From JALHNF01 sp039809305 (GTDB taxonomy: Bacteria; Patescibacteriota; Minisyncoccia; Phycocordibacterales; UBA5272), in NCBI GenBank assembly GCA_039809305.1, contig JBDHUT010000025.1, positions 1 to 8,456 of the forward strand: a stretch of DNA of 8,456 bases, in the 5' to 3' direction. Below the pieces are notes generated by a model that worked only from the letters and a program-made list of their open reading frames with translations, did not search any database and was not told the DNA's origin. Positions 1 to 5,876 of the stretch are shown in pieces. Position 1 is the stretch's first letter; each line of letters starts with the position of its first letter. A program made the translations under genes and the position numbers.

Positions 1-430
1 TTTCACCCTTCAGCACTGTTCCATCACCAAGAGTTATACACAAATGTGCCTTATCATTTGTAACCGGAATAACAACTCCTTTAACCTTAAGAATATCACT
101 CGCAACCTCAACCCCTTTTGCAAAATTACCAGTGACTTTCTCTAGTGCTGCAAGAAAAATATTACCGAAGTTATGACCAGACAAAACACCATCTTCAAAT
201 CGGTATCCCATTAATTTTCTAACAGTATCTGAATGTTCTGAAAGCGCAATCAAACATTGCCGCACATCTCCAGGTGGAAGCACCCCAAGTTCATCACGCA
301 ACACTCCCGTAGAGCCACCATCATCCGCCATAGAGACAATTGCCGCTACTTGTACATCAGGAATATTTTTAAGTCCTGAGAGAATTGTAAAACTTCCTGT
401 ACCACCACCAATGGTGACGATCTTTTTCAT
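1..430 (-). CDS. yvcK: YvcK/CofD-like family protein (gluconeogenesis factor type), N-terminal part
   Basis: This is the N-terminal 143 residues of a UPF0052/CofD-like protein; the remainder runs off the left edge (B. subtilis YvcK is about 317 aa). Reading from the ATG at 430, the protein opens with MKKIVTIGGGTGSF, the glycine-rich nucleotide-binding loop (G8-G12). ADDGGSTG (35-42), LPPGDVRQ (51-58) and GHNFGN (85-90) follow, all hallmarks of the family. In Firmicutes and actinobacteria YvcK-type proteins bind UDP-sugars and are needed for growth on gluconeogenic carbon sources and for normal cell shape. Here the role is assigned by family only. The related CofD transferase (F420 synthesis) is less likely, because the sequence follows the YvcK pattern and no F420 genes are nearby. 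No SD precedes the ATG. A TGn-TATACT box ends 6 nt upstream, suggesting a leaderless mRNA. It is divergent from the small-gene cassette at 575. Confidence 0.93.
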   Translation of the reverse strand, partial: MKKIVTIGGGTGSFTILSGLKNIPDVQVAAIVSMADDGGSTGVLRDELGVLPPGDVRQCLIALSEHSDTVRKLMGYRFEDGVLSGHNFGNIFLAALEKVTGNFAKGVEVASDILKVKGVVIPVTNDKAHLCITLGDGTVLKGE

Positions 431-436
431 TACCGA

Positions 437-445
437 AGTATATCA
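437..445 (-). promoter_or_regulatory. Extended -10 box of yvcK, probably leaderless
   Basis: On the minus strand TGA-TATACT (TGn plus a 5/6 match to TATAAT) ends exactly 6 nt before the ATG at 430, so the predicted transcription start is the A of the start codon. Only a weak -35 (TTTATC, 459-464) lies upstream. The call rests on the -10 match and its spacing. Confidence 0.45.
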
Positions 446-467
446 GGTACTATCCACAGATAAACTC

Positions 468-495
468 TTTACAAAAGCCTATCTAGTAGTATAAA
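468..495 (+). promoter_or_regulatory. Promoter of the small two-gene cassette
   Basis: TTTACA (468-473), a 16-bp spacer and TATAAA (490-495) form a good sigma-70-type promoter. It predicts a start near 502 and a leader of about 73 nt before the ATG at 575. The leader holds short complementary segments (GCTGAA at 527-532 with TTCAGC at 550-555) that could form a weak hairpin. Confidence 0.55.
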
Positions 496-563
496 TAAGT
501 CTTGTTTGATCTTTTTTCGCGGTTCCGCTGAACACCCGCATAAACAAAATTCAGCAAACAAAT

Positions 564-571
564 GGAGAAGG
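564..571 (+). promoter_or_regulatory. Ribosome binding site that sets the start of the first cassette gene
   Basis: GGAGAAGG contains GGAG seven bases before the ATG at 575. This favours that ATG over the upstream in-frame ATG at 506, which has no SD and lies almost at the predicted transcription start. Confidence 0.7.
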
Positions 572-574
572 TGT

Positions 575-814
575 ATGCAAGTATCCGAAGCCATCAATGT
601 CGGCAAACGGTGCCAGAACATGGACAACACCGAGATCACCGCCGAAATCATCGAAGCTCACAAGACCCTCGACGACTTCATCGACGAGGTGCACCGCGGT
701 GAACATTCGGGAGTGCTGCACGATGAACTGCAAAACGCGAAATCGTGGCGACTGCTCTTGAAACGAGAAATGGCCTCACGCAAGATCGGACCATTCGCCT
801 TGGTGGCAGCCTAA
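575..814 (+). CDS. Hypothetical protein, 79 aa, first gene of a two-gene cassette
   Basis: I do not recognise this protein. It starts MQVSEAINVGKRC and ends KIGPFALVAA. The middle (about residues 20-65) is charged and looks helical: an acidic stretch (ITAEIIEAHKTLDDFIDEVH) leads into a basic one (SWRLLLKREMASRK). No signal peptide, membrane segment or catalytic motif is visible, so a small cytosolic protein is likely. The start is fixed by GGAGAAGG just upstream. The gene stops with TAA at 812-814, 20 nt before the GTG of the next gene, whose strong SD lies in that gap, so the two are almost certainly co-transcribed from the promoter at 468-495. Codons end mostly in G or C (GAC, ATC, CTC), clearly unlike the AT-leaning yvcK and S1 genes on either side. 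That and the lack of recognisable family suggest a transferred accessory gene. A toxin-antitoxin-like pair is conceivable from size and layout only. Confidence 0.7.
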   Translation: MQVSEAINVGKRCQNMDNTEITAEIIEAHKTLDDFIDEVHRGEHSGVLHDELQNAKSWRLLLKREMASRKIGPFALVAA

Positions 815-818
815 CCAC

Positions 819-827
819 AAAGGAGGG
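819..827 (+). promoter_or_regulatory. Very strong ribosome binding site selecting a GTG start
   Basis: AAAGGAGGG is close to the ideal SD and sits 7 nt before the GTG at 835. It overrides the in-frame ATG at 745, which lies inside the preceding gene and has no SD. Confidence 0.8.
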
Positions 828-834
828 ATCTCCT

Positions 835-1047
835 GTGGCTAAGATTGTTCTCTCAGGCCTCGGCAACCATCGAGTAGTTGCCGAACATCCTGCCCGGTAT
901 GCGAACCCTCAGGTCGTTCGTGACGCCCTGAGGGCTGTAAAAGCCCGTCTCGAGATCGAAGACAATCCGGAACATATTCCTGAGCTGAAAAAGCTTGAGG
1001 GAAACTGTCTCAAGTGTCTTCGGACCAAGTGGCACCACGGCCAATAA
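835..1047 (+). CDS. Hypothetical small basic protein, 70 aa, with a CxxC...HH tail
   Basis: Family not recognised. The protein begins (GTG start) VAKIVLSGLGNHRVVAEHP, continues with a helical, Arg/Lys-rich middle (QVVRDALRAVKARLEI) and ends GNCLKCLRTKWHHGQ. The CxxC followed five residues later by HH could bind a zinc ion, but four ligands in a tail this short prove nothing. No membrane segment or signal peptide is seen. The start is chosen on the near-perfect SD at 819-827. The gene follows the 79-aa gene by 20 nt and is itself followed after 16 nt by two hairpins, the second ending in a T-run, so the pair forms a closed two-gene unit. Base composition matches its partner and differs from the housekeeping neighbours. 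Being small and basic beside a partly acidic partner fits a toxin-antitoxin or nucleic-acid-binding role, but this is inference. Confidence 0.7.
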   Translation: MAKIVLSGLGNHRVVAEHPARYANPQVVRDALRAVKARLEIEDNPEHIPELKKLEGNCLKCLRTKWHHGQ

Positions 1048-1063
1048 GTAACACCATGAGAAA

Positions 1064-1094
1064 CCCTGTGCGGCAGAAAGTCTGTCGCACAGGG
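1064..1094 (+). other. Long 3'-UTR hairpin, 14-bp stem with AAG loop
   Basis: CCCTGTGCG (1064-1072) pairs with CGCACAGGG (1086-1094). The pairing continues through a G-T wobble and CAGA/TCTG to a 3-nt AAG loop (1078-1080). There is no T-run behind it, so it is not a classic terminator by itself. It may protect the mRNA 3' end or reinforce the terminator that follows. Confidence 0.7.
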
Positions 1095-1103
1095 CGAAAC
1101 AAA

Positions 1104-1125
1104 CCGCACAAAATGCGGCTTTTTT
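1104..1125 (+). terminator. Rho-independent terminator of the two-gene cassette
   Basis: CCGCA (1104-1108), loop CAAAA and TGCGG (1114-1118) are followed by C and six T (1120-1125). The stem is short but GC-rich, and it stands 9 nt after the larger hairpin. Confidence 0.75.
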
Positions 1126-1126
1126 G

Positions 1127-1155
1127 TTGCTTTTTAAAGGATTTTATGTTTTAAT
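1127..1155 (+). promoter_or_regulatory. Promoter of the S1-like gene, extended -10
   Basis: TTGCTT (1127-1132), a 17-bp spacer and TTTAAT (1150-1155, 5/6) are preceded by TG one base before the -10 (1147-1148). It begins directly after the upstream T-run and predicts a start near 1162, giving a leader of about 155 nt. Confidence 0.5.
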
Positions 1156-1199
1156 TGCTAGGTTCATTTCAAATTAACAACAAACGTGATTTTGTAACC

Positions 1200-1283
1200 T
1201 TTTGCCCTCCCTTCCCATTTCTGACAAGGCAAAACCAAATCATGCAGGAAAAGCTCAATTCCTTTTTCCTGAGGAATTTTTTT
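1200..1283 (+). promoter_or_regulatory. Structured leader of the S1-like mRNA, attenuator-like
   Basis: Hairpin 1 is TTTTGCC (1200-1206) with GGCAAAA (1228-1234), 7 bp around a pyrimidine-rich loop. After it come four complementary segments: AGGAA (1246-1250), TTCCT (1259-1263), TTCCT (1266-1270) and AGGAA (1272-1276). AATTCC/GGAATT (1257-1262 with 1273-1278) followed by T's resembles a weak terminator. Pairing of the first two segments would prevent it. S1 genes are known to be translationally autoregulated in E. coli; regulation here is inferred. Confidence 0.35.
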
Positions 1284-1316
1284 GTTTAATTAATGAAGAA
1301 CGAATAATTAATATTT

Positions 1317-2417
1317 ATGCCAGAATTACAAAACGCAAACATTTACGGTGATGCAAATCACACACAGCTTAAAAACGCAGTTCACACTGCTCCACGACGA
1401 CTCAAAGTAGACGATGTTGTTGACGGTATCGTTGTCTCTATCAAGAAGTCCGCAATCTACGTAGACCTTGGTATCCATGGTGTTGGTATTATCTACGGAG
1501 CAGAATTCATACAAGCTCGAGATGTCATCAAAAAGATAAACGTTGGCGATGCAATTAAGTCAAAAGTTATCGAAACTGAAAACGAAAATGGTCATGTAGA
1601 GCTATCACTCAAAGAAGCGAAGCAAGCTGCAATGTGGAGTGATGCTGAAGAAGCTATTAAATCTAAAACTGTCTTTGATCTTGTTATCAAAGAAGCAAAC
1701 AAAGGTGGACTTATTCTCGACTGGCAAGGTGTGGCCGGATTCCTTCCTGCGTCACAGCTTAAGAGTGAGAACTACCCTCGTGTAATGGATGGTGATAAAG
1801 ATAAAATTTTACGAGAACTCAAAAAACTCATCGGTAAACGTATTTCAGTATGTGTTATTGGCGCAATGCCAAAAGAAGGTAAACTTATCTTCTCTGAAAA
1901 AGATGTTGATGGGAAAGAAAAGACAGAAGTTGTTGGAAAATACACCGTTGGTGATGAAGTAGAAGGAAAAATCACAGGTGTTGTTGAGTTTGGTGCTTTT
2001 GTAGAACTCGAAGACGGTCTTGAAGGACTTATTCACATCTCAGAAATGTCATGGTCACTTATCGATGACCCTAAGACACTGTTCAAAATTGGCGACAAAG
2101 TGAAAGCTCGAATTATTGAAGTGAAAGATGGTAAAGTCTCACTTTCTGTAAAAGCTCTCACTGTAAACCCATGGCTTGAAGCTGAAAAGAAGTTCAAGAA
2201 AGGAGATATTGTAAAAGGTGTTGTTATTAAATTCAACAAGCATGGTGCACTCGCCTCTATCAACGAAGGTGTAGCAGGACTCGTACACATCTCTGAATTT
2301 GCAAATGAAGAAAAGATGAAAGAAGCTCTTAGTCTTGGGAAAGTATACGACTTTGCAATCACATTCTTTGAACCAAAAGAACAACGAATGACTCTCACTT
2401 ATATTTCGAAAGAATAA
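1317..2417 (+). CDS. rpsA: S1 RNA-binding repeat protein (30S ribosomal protein bS1-like), four S1 domains
   Basis: At 366 aa, this carries four OB-fold S1 repeats at about residues 29-100, 116-195, 208-281 and 293-365. The third is the most canonical (GDEVEGKITGVVEFGAFVEL...GLEGLIHISEMSW) and the fourth is also clear (GDIVKGVVIKFNKHGALASI...GLVHISEF). The first two are more divergent, as in the ribosome-anchoring repeats of bS1. E. coli bS1 has six repeats and 557 aa, so this is a short form; four-repeat versions are common in CPR and Gram-positive lineages. The expected role is to bind single-stranded mRNA on the 30S subunit and help load messages, which matters where SDs are weak. No SD precedes the ATG at 1317, only an AT-rich stretch, in keeping with rpsA genes elsewhere. 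It is monocistronic between the promoter at 1127 and the palindromic terminator at 2436-2483. A non-ribosomal S1-repeat protein is the alternative. Confidence 0.92.
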   Translation: MPELQNANIYGDANHTQLKNAVHTAPRRLKVDDVVDGIVVSIKKSAIYVDLGIHGVGIIYGAEFIQARDVIKKINVGDAIKSKVIETENENGHVELSLKEAKQAAMWSDAEEAIKSKTVFDLVIKEANKGGLILDWQGVAGFLPASQLKSENYPRVMDGDKDKILRELKKLIGKRISVCVIGAMPKEGKLIFSEKDVDGKEKTEVVGKYTVGDEVEGKITGVVEFGAFVELEDGLEGLIHISEMSWSLIDDPKTLFKIGDKVKARIIEVKDGKVSLSVKALTVNPWLEAEKKFKKGDIVKGVVIKFNKHGALASINEGVAGLVHISEFANEEKMKEALSLGKVYDFAITFFEPKEQRMTLTYISKE

Positions 2418-2435
2418 TCTGTCATTGATTCCAGA

Positions 2436-2483
2436 AATACTATTGCAAAAAACCCGCTATAGCGGGTTTTTTGCAATAGTATT
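2436..2483 (+). terminator. Terminator after the S1-like gene: 48-bp perfect palindrome
   Basis: The two 24-base halves are exact reverse complements centred between 2459 and 2460: CCCGCTA/TAGCGGG at the core, then A6/T6, TTGC/GCAA and an AT-rich base. It ends in TTTTTT on either strand, so it can act in both directions, although no minus-strand gene converges here. Confidence 0.9.
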
Positions 2484-2510
2484 GATTATAAGTCAAATAT
2501 ATGGTATAAT
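2482..2510 (+). promoter_or_regulatory. Near-consensus extended -10 promoter of the ABC exporter
   Basis: TTGATT (2482-2487), a 17-bp spacer and TATAAT (2505-2510) with TG at 2502-2503. The -35 box overlaps the last bases of the palindromic terminator. The predicted start is near 2517, giving a leader of about 60 nt. Confidence 0.8.
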
Positions 2511-2577
2511 AGGTTAATGGACCAAAAACCGTCCTACACGCTCTTTTACATTTGTTAACCATAGAGGAGACTCCGGT

Positions 2578-4491
2578 ATGCTTCGAAAATGGGTCGACAA
2601 GATCCTCACCAACCTTGAACAAAGGCTGGTGAGGAAGTTCGGGGACCTGAGCGATTACGCTCACACAACGGTAAACGGCGTCGAAGTGGAGATGCCAAAA
2701 ACTGATGTGATCGTCAAGAACACACTGCGATATGTCAAAGAGGTAGTTAGCTTCTCCTGGAGTATCGACAAGTTCTACATCCTGAGTTTTGTGATCGGGG
2801 CAATCCTTGCACCAATCACCTACTTTGGAAGCCTATATGGTATCGGATTTATCGGTGACTACGTTGGATTCAAGGAAGATTACTTCGGTAAACTCTTTGA
2901 GTACATGTGGTTGATTCTGCTCTGTATTTTTGTCTATCAACTGCTCAAAATCCTTTTCAATGGATATGTTCAGTTTCGACAAGAAACAGTGGATGATATA
3001 TTTCGGTTTGCCTTCCAAAAAAAGGACATCGAATTACTCCAGAGACTCGATCTTGGACAACTCGAAAATCCTCAGTTCTTGCGACTCAAACAAGTACTGA
3101 GTGGGGCGGAAGAAATATTTAGGGGAGTGCTCGAGAGTTCGAGTTCGCTTCTCACTGTCGTTCTGCAAGTGATCGCTTCAGCAGTGATCATTTGTGTCAT
3201 CGAATGGCGACTCTTACCTGTACTCTGTATTCCGTTTCTCCCTGGACTTGTTATTCAAGTAATCTTCAACAAGATCCGAACAAAGATTCGGTTTGCAGGG
3301 TCAGAATTGGCGCGACGTGCGAGTGCATACTACGTCGCAGCATTCGAGAACGGCATGCTCTTGTCTCGTCTCGTTCAAGGTGGTGAGTATTTTGCAAAAC
3401 GCTACCTTGGACTGTCGCAAAAAGTCCGAGATACTACAATTGCTCTCGAGAAAAAAGAGTTGGTGGTTGGGGTATATGAGAACATCTTCTCACTTACCAT
3501 AACCATCACGGTGCTCTATGTCGCTTTTGCAAGTGCGAGGGATCTTGGAGACTATTCCCTCGCCAAGCTCTTACTCTTGTTTGGTGCAATCACATCATTC
3601 ATGAGTAATGTGCAAAACTTCGCATGGCGCCTGGGTCACATGTTGGAGCGGTACGGCTTTTTCCACATGTGGAAGATATACTCCAACACCCAACCACTCG
3701 TGCAAGAAGAACACTTGCCGGAGCACACTCCTGTTTCGTGTACACGTATCTCTTTTGAGAATGTTCGGTTTACCTATCCGGGCAATACTGAGCAAATCCT
3801 CAAAGGACTCTCGATGCACATCGAAGAGGGTGAACGGGTGGCGATCGTGGGAGCAAACGGGTGCGGAAAGACAACCTGCCTTAAACTCCTCACAAAAACA
3901 TATCTCCCCAAGGAGGGAGATGTAATGCTGGGAGATCGATCCATTCATGATGTCCGCCAGAAAGCACTTCTTGTACGAATTCTCTACCTTCCTCAAGGAC
4001 TCGAGCTCTTCCATGGTCTGCCAATCTGGGAAACCATGTCGGCACAGCCAAGAGAAGAACTCGATGAAAGCCTCCTGTGGGAATGCTTGGGATTCTGCGA
4101 GGTAGCGGATAAGGTCCGTTCGTTCAAAAACGGACTCGACACGCTGCTTGGCAGCGACTGGGAAGATCGCGCAGACCTTTCCACCGGGCAACACAAGCGT
4201 CTGTTGATCGCAAGTGCACTCTATCGCATCAGACGTTATAAAGGTCAGTATGACTTTGTAATTTTTGACGAACCGATGGCAAACTGTGATCAGCATTTTC
4301 GCAACCACTTCTACCGTAGCTTGAAAACATTTGGTTGCGGCGTAATTGTGGTTGCGCACGATCCGATGTTCCTGCACCACTTCGACAAGGTCATCTTGAT
4401 CGAAGCTGGTGTGGTGGCTCGAATCTTTGCTGGAGGCGAGGTAAAGGAGTACCAGGCGATGCTCTTCTCGTCGCTCTCCAGTGATCTGTAA
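2578..4491 (+). CDS. ABC exporter half-transporter, fused membrane domain and ATPase
   Basis: This 637-aa inner-membrane pump is presumably a homodimer, because no partner half is encoded nearby. A cytosolic N-terminal stretch (1-60) precedes about six hydrophobic segments (roughly 64-92, 108-130, 187-208, 211-230, 297-320, 327-346). The ATPase domain starts near 390: Walker A GANGCGKT (425-432), Q-loop Q473, signature LSTGQ (534-538), Walker B VIFDE with catalytic E565, and H-loop H594. All catalytic residues are present, so it should be active. The D-loop reads NCD rather than the usual SALD, and the signature has T in place of G at its third position. Gene size and layout fit type IV (ABCB-like) exporters of lipids, peptides or drugs; the cargo cannot be told. 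The ATG follows AGAGGAGA with good spacing. The gene has its own strong promoter and terminator and more G/C-ending codons than S1 or pth, suggesting an acquired cassette. Confidence 0.92.
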   Translation: MLRKWVDKILTNLEQRLVRKFGDLSDYAHTTVNGVEVEMPKTDVIVKNTLRYVKEVVSFSWSIDKFYILSFVIGAILAPITYFGSLYGIGFIGDYVGFKEDYFGKLFEYMWLILLCIFVYQLLKILFNGYVQFRQETVDDIFRFAFQKKDIELLQRLDLGQLENPQFLRLKQVLSGAEEIFRGVLESSSSLLTVVLQVIASAVIICVIEWRLLPVLCIPFLPGLVIQVIFNKIRTKIRFAGSELARRASAYYVAAFENGMLLSRLVQGGEYFAKRYLGLSQKVRDTTIALEKKELVVGVYENIFSLTITITVLYVAFASARDLGDYSLAKLLLLFGAITSFMSNVQNFAWRLGHMLERYGFFHMWKIYSNTQPLVQEEHLPEHTPVSCTRISFENVRFTYPGNTEQILKGLSMHIEEGERVAIVGANGCGKTTCLKLLTKTYLPKEGDVMLGDRSIHDVRQKALLVRILYLPQGLELFHGLPIWETMSAQPREELDESLLWECLGFCEVADKVRSFKNGLDTLLGSDWEDRADLSTGQHKRLLIASALYRIRRYKGQYDFVIFDEPMANCDQHFRNHFYRSLKTFGCGVIVVAHDPMFLHHFDKVILIEAGVVARIFAGGEVKEYQAMLFSSLSSDL

Positions 4492-4503
4492 TTAAACGAC
4501 AAC

Positions 4504-4533
4504 CCCGGTACGTCAGGAGACGCACCGGGTTTT
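4504..4533 (+). terminator. Rho-independent terminator of the ABC exporter gene
   Basis: CCCGGT (4504-4509) pairs with ACCGGG (4524-4529). Past an A-C mismatch the stem continues CGTC/GACG around the loop AGGA. Four T (4530-4533) follow. On the minus strand there is no proper T-run, so it probably serves only the exporter and not pth. Confidence 0.8.
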
Positions 4534-4545
4534 CATATTTAAAAA

Positions 4546-5136
4546 CTATTTCCCATTATAGATCGACATCGCTTTTGGTAACCCTTCTTCAGCTATCATC
4601 TCAAGTGCACGCAAAATATCTTTAGAGATTTTTTTCAGACTATCTTTCTCTTCATCTTTCATTGCACCAAGAATCCATTTAGCAACCTTTTCTTCACCAA
4701 GAGGTTTTTTTAACTTCCCTGTCGTTGTAGTTGGAGAAATACCAACTCGCACACGAATAAATGCCTCAGATTTTACAGCTTTAATAATAGACTGCACGCC
4801 ATTGTGTCCACCTGAGCTTCTATTAAAAGAAATTTTAAAAGTTCCTCGTATAAGATCAAGATCGTCGTATATCACCACAAGTTTTTCTAAATCTTTTGAA
4901 GATTTAATAATTGGCGCAACAGCCTTACCAGAAAGATTCATAAACGTATCAGGAAGTACGAGAAGTGCCTTTTTTCCAGCAATAACTGTTTTTGTTTTTT
5001 GAGCACGGAGTAACCCGTCAGTTTCAAAAGCATCCGCTTTAGTAAGTTTAGCAATATATGTCGCAATAATTCGCCCAACATTATGACGAGTATTGTCATA
5101 CTCATTCCCCGGATTTCCTAAGCCAACTATAAACAT
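4546..5136 (-). CDS. pth: Peptidyl-tRNA hydrolase
   Basis: A 196-aa bacterial Pth, which cleaves the ester bond of peptidyl-tRNAs dropped from stalled ribosomes and recycles tRNA in the cytosol. The start MFIVGLGNPGNEYDNTRHNVG is diagnostic. Active-site residues align with the E. coli enzyme: N8, catalytic H18 (E. coli H20), M66-N67 in TFMNLSG, D91 in YDDLDLIRG (E. coli D93) and N112 in GGHNG. Length is normal for the family (about 190-200 aa). The ATG at 5136 has no SD; a TATCAT box (5145-5150, minus strand) lies a few bases upstream, so the mRNA may be almost leaderless. The gene is convergent with the ABC exporter and divergent from lepB, with only 32 bp to the preferred lepB start. Codons are AT-leaning like the other house genes. 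The product is essential in most bacteria. Confidence 0.97.
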   Translation of the reverse strand: MFIVGLGNPGNEYDNTRHNVGRIIATYIAKLTKADAFETDGLLRAQKTKTVIAGKKALLVLPDTFMNLSGKAVAPIIKSSKDLEKLVVIYDDLDLIRGTFKISFNRSSGGHNGVQSIIKAVKSEAFIRVRVGISPTTTTGKLKKPLGEEKVAKWILGAMKDEEKDSLKKISKDILRALEMIAEEGLPKAMSIYNGK

Positions 5137-5159
5137 ATAGCTCTATGATACACTATAAG
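5130..5159 (+). promoter_or_regulatory. Putative lepB promoter in the narrow pth-lepB gap
   Basis: TAAACA (5130-5135, 4/6), an 18-bp spacer and TATAAG (5154-5159, 5/6) predict a start near 5166, just before the ATG at 5169. The -35 box would lie over the first codons of pth. Confidence 0.35.
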
Positions 5160-5168
5160 AAATATTTT

Positions 5169-5837
5169 ATGCGCAACCCACTAGACTGGATAGCGGACCA
5201 AGTCCTTGAATTCTTTTTCGCTATATTCAACTTTCACCAAACAAAAGAAGAACGTGCTGTTACGCGACGATCATCTTGGTATTCAAATATTCAGGAGACG
5301 CTTCGTTTTATAACCACCGTTGGATTCTTTTTCATAATTATAAAATCATTTCTCATTCAACCATTTTTAGTCCAACAAACATCAATGGTTCCAACATTCC
5401 AACCTTTTGACTACATAATAGTCGACCGTTTTACGTATAAATTTACCGATGACCCAAAACGAGGTGAGGTTGTTGTTTTTAAGTCAGGTCCAGAAAATGG
5501 TAATCGATATCTTATAAAGAGAATTATTGGTTTACCTGGTGAGCAGGTTCTCGTTGATGGCACAAGTACAATAATCGTTAATTCAGAAAACCCTTCAGGT
5601 TTTTCACTCGATGAAACATATGTACAAAATTCAGACCCAAGGACAAAGAAGATAATGACTCTTAATGAAAACGAATACTTCATGATGGGTGACAATCGCC
5701 CACTCAGCTACGACTCCCGAATGATCGGCCCAATACAGCGTGATCAAATCATCGGAAGAACCCTTATTCGACTTTATCCATTTTCACAAATATCCCTTTT
5801 TCCAGGAAAAGTAGACGTTTTATCTAAAAACCCGTAA
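5169..5837 (+). CDS. lepB: Signal peptidase I
   Basis: Membrane-bound serine protease that removes signal peptides from exported proteins. Counting from the ATG at 5169 (222 aa), a single membrane segment at about 46-66 (FITTVGFFFIIIKSFLIQPF) is followed by the conserved boxes: box B TSMVPTF with nucleophile S72, box D YLIKRIIGLPGE with general base K117, and box E MGDNRPLSYDSR near the C-terminus. The Ser/Lys dyad is complete. An in-frame ATG at 5145 would add MIHYKKYF. I prefer 5169 because a -10-like TATAAG (5154-5159) lies between the two, and 5145 would leave only 8 bp to pth; neither has an SD. Size and the single TM match the Gram-positive type more than the two-TM E. coli LepB. It stops 39 nt before hisS with no terminator between, so the two are probably co-transcribed. 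Confidence 0.95.
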   Translation: MRNPLDWIADQVLEFFFAIFNFHQTKEERAVTRRSSWYSNIQETLRFITTVGFFFIIIKSFLIQPFLVQQTSMVPTFQPFDYIIVDRFTYKFTDDPKRGEVVVFKSGPENGNRYLIKRIIGLPGEQVLVDGTSTIIVNSENPSGFSLDETYVQNSDPRTKKIMTLNENEYFMMGDNRPLSYDSRMIGPIQRDQIIGRTLIRLYPFSQISLFPGKVDVLSKNP

Positions 5838-5876
5838 ACTAGGATTGTATTCAATTACAAGTGGTTGGTATACCCT

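Noticed and set aside
451..459. DnaA-box-like TATCCACAG next to yvcK
   Set aside because: A single imperfect copy with no cluster, AT-rich unwinding element or dnaA/dnaN gene nearby; likely chance.
506..574. Longer start for the first cassette gene (ATG at 506)
   Set aside because: It would lie within a few bases of the predicted transcription start without an SD, whereas the ATG at 575 has GGAG at ideal spacing.
745..834. Longer start for the second cassette gene (ATG at 745), overlapping the first gene
   Set aside because: The near-perfect SD at 819-827 points to the GTG at 835, and the extra residues would only duplicate coding of the first gene in another frame.
2033..2398. Minus-strand open frame inside the S1-like gene
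   Set aside because: Shadow of the S1 repeats; the plus frame is clearly the coding one.
3595..4380. Long (261 codons) minus-strand open frame opposite the ABC ATPase domain
   Set aside because: It is the reverse-strand shadow of a gene with all ABC motifs intact; it has no SD and no recognisable motifs.
5845..5874. Promoter TTGTAT-N18-TATACC before hisS
   Set aside because: The predicted start would fall inside or after the ATG at 5877. Co-transcription with lepB explains hisS better.
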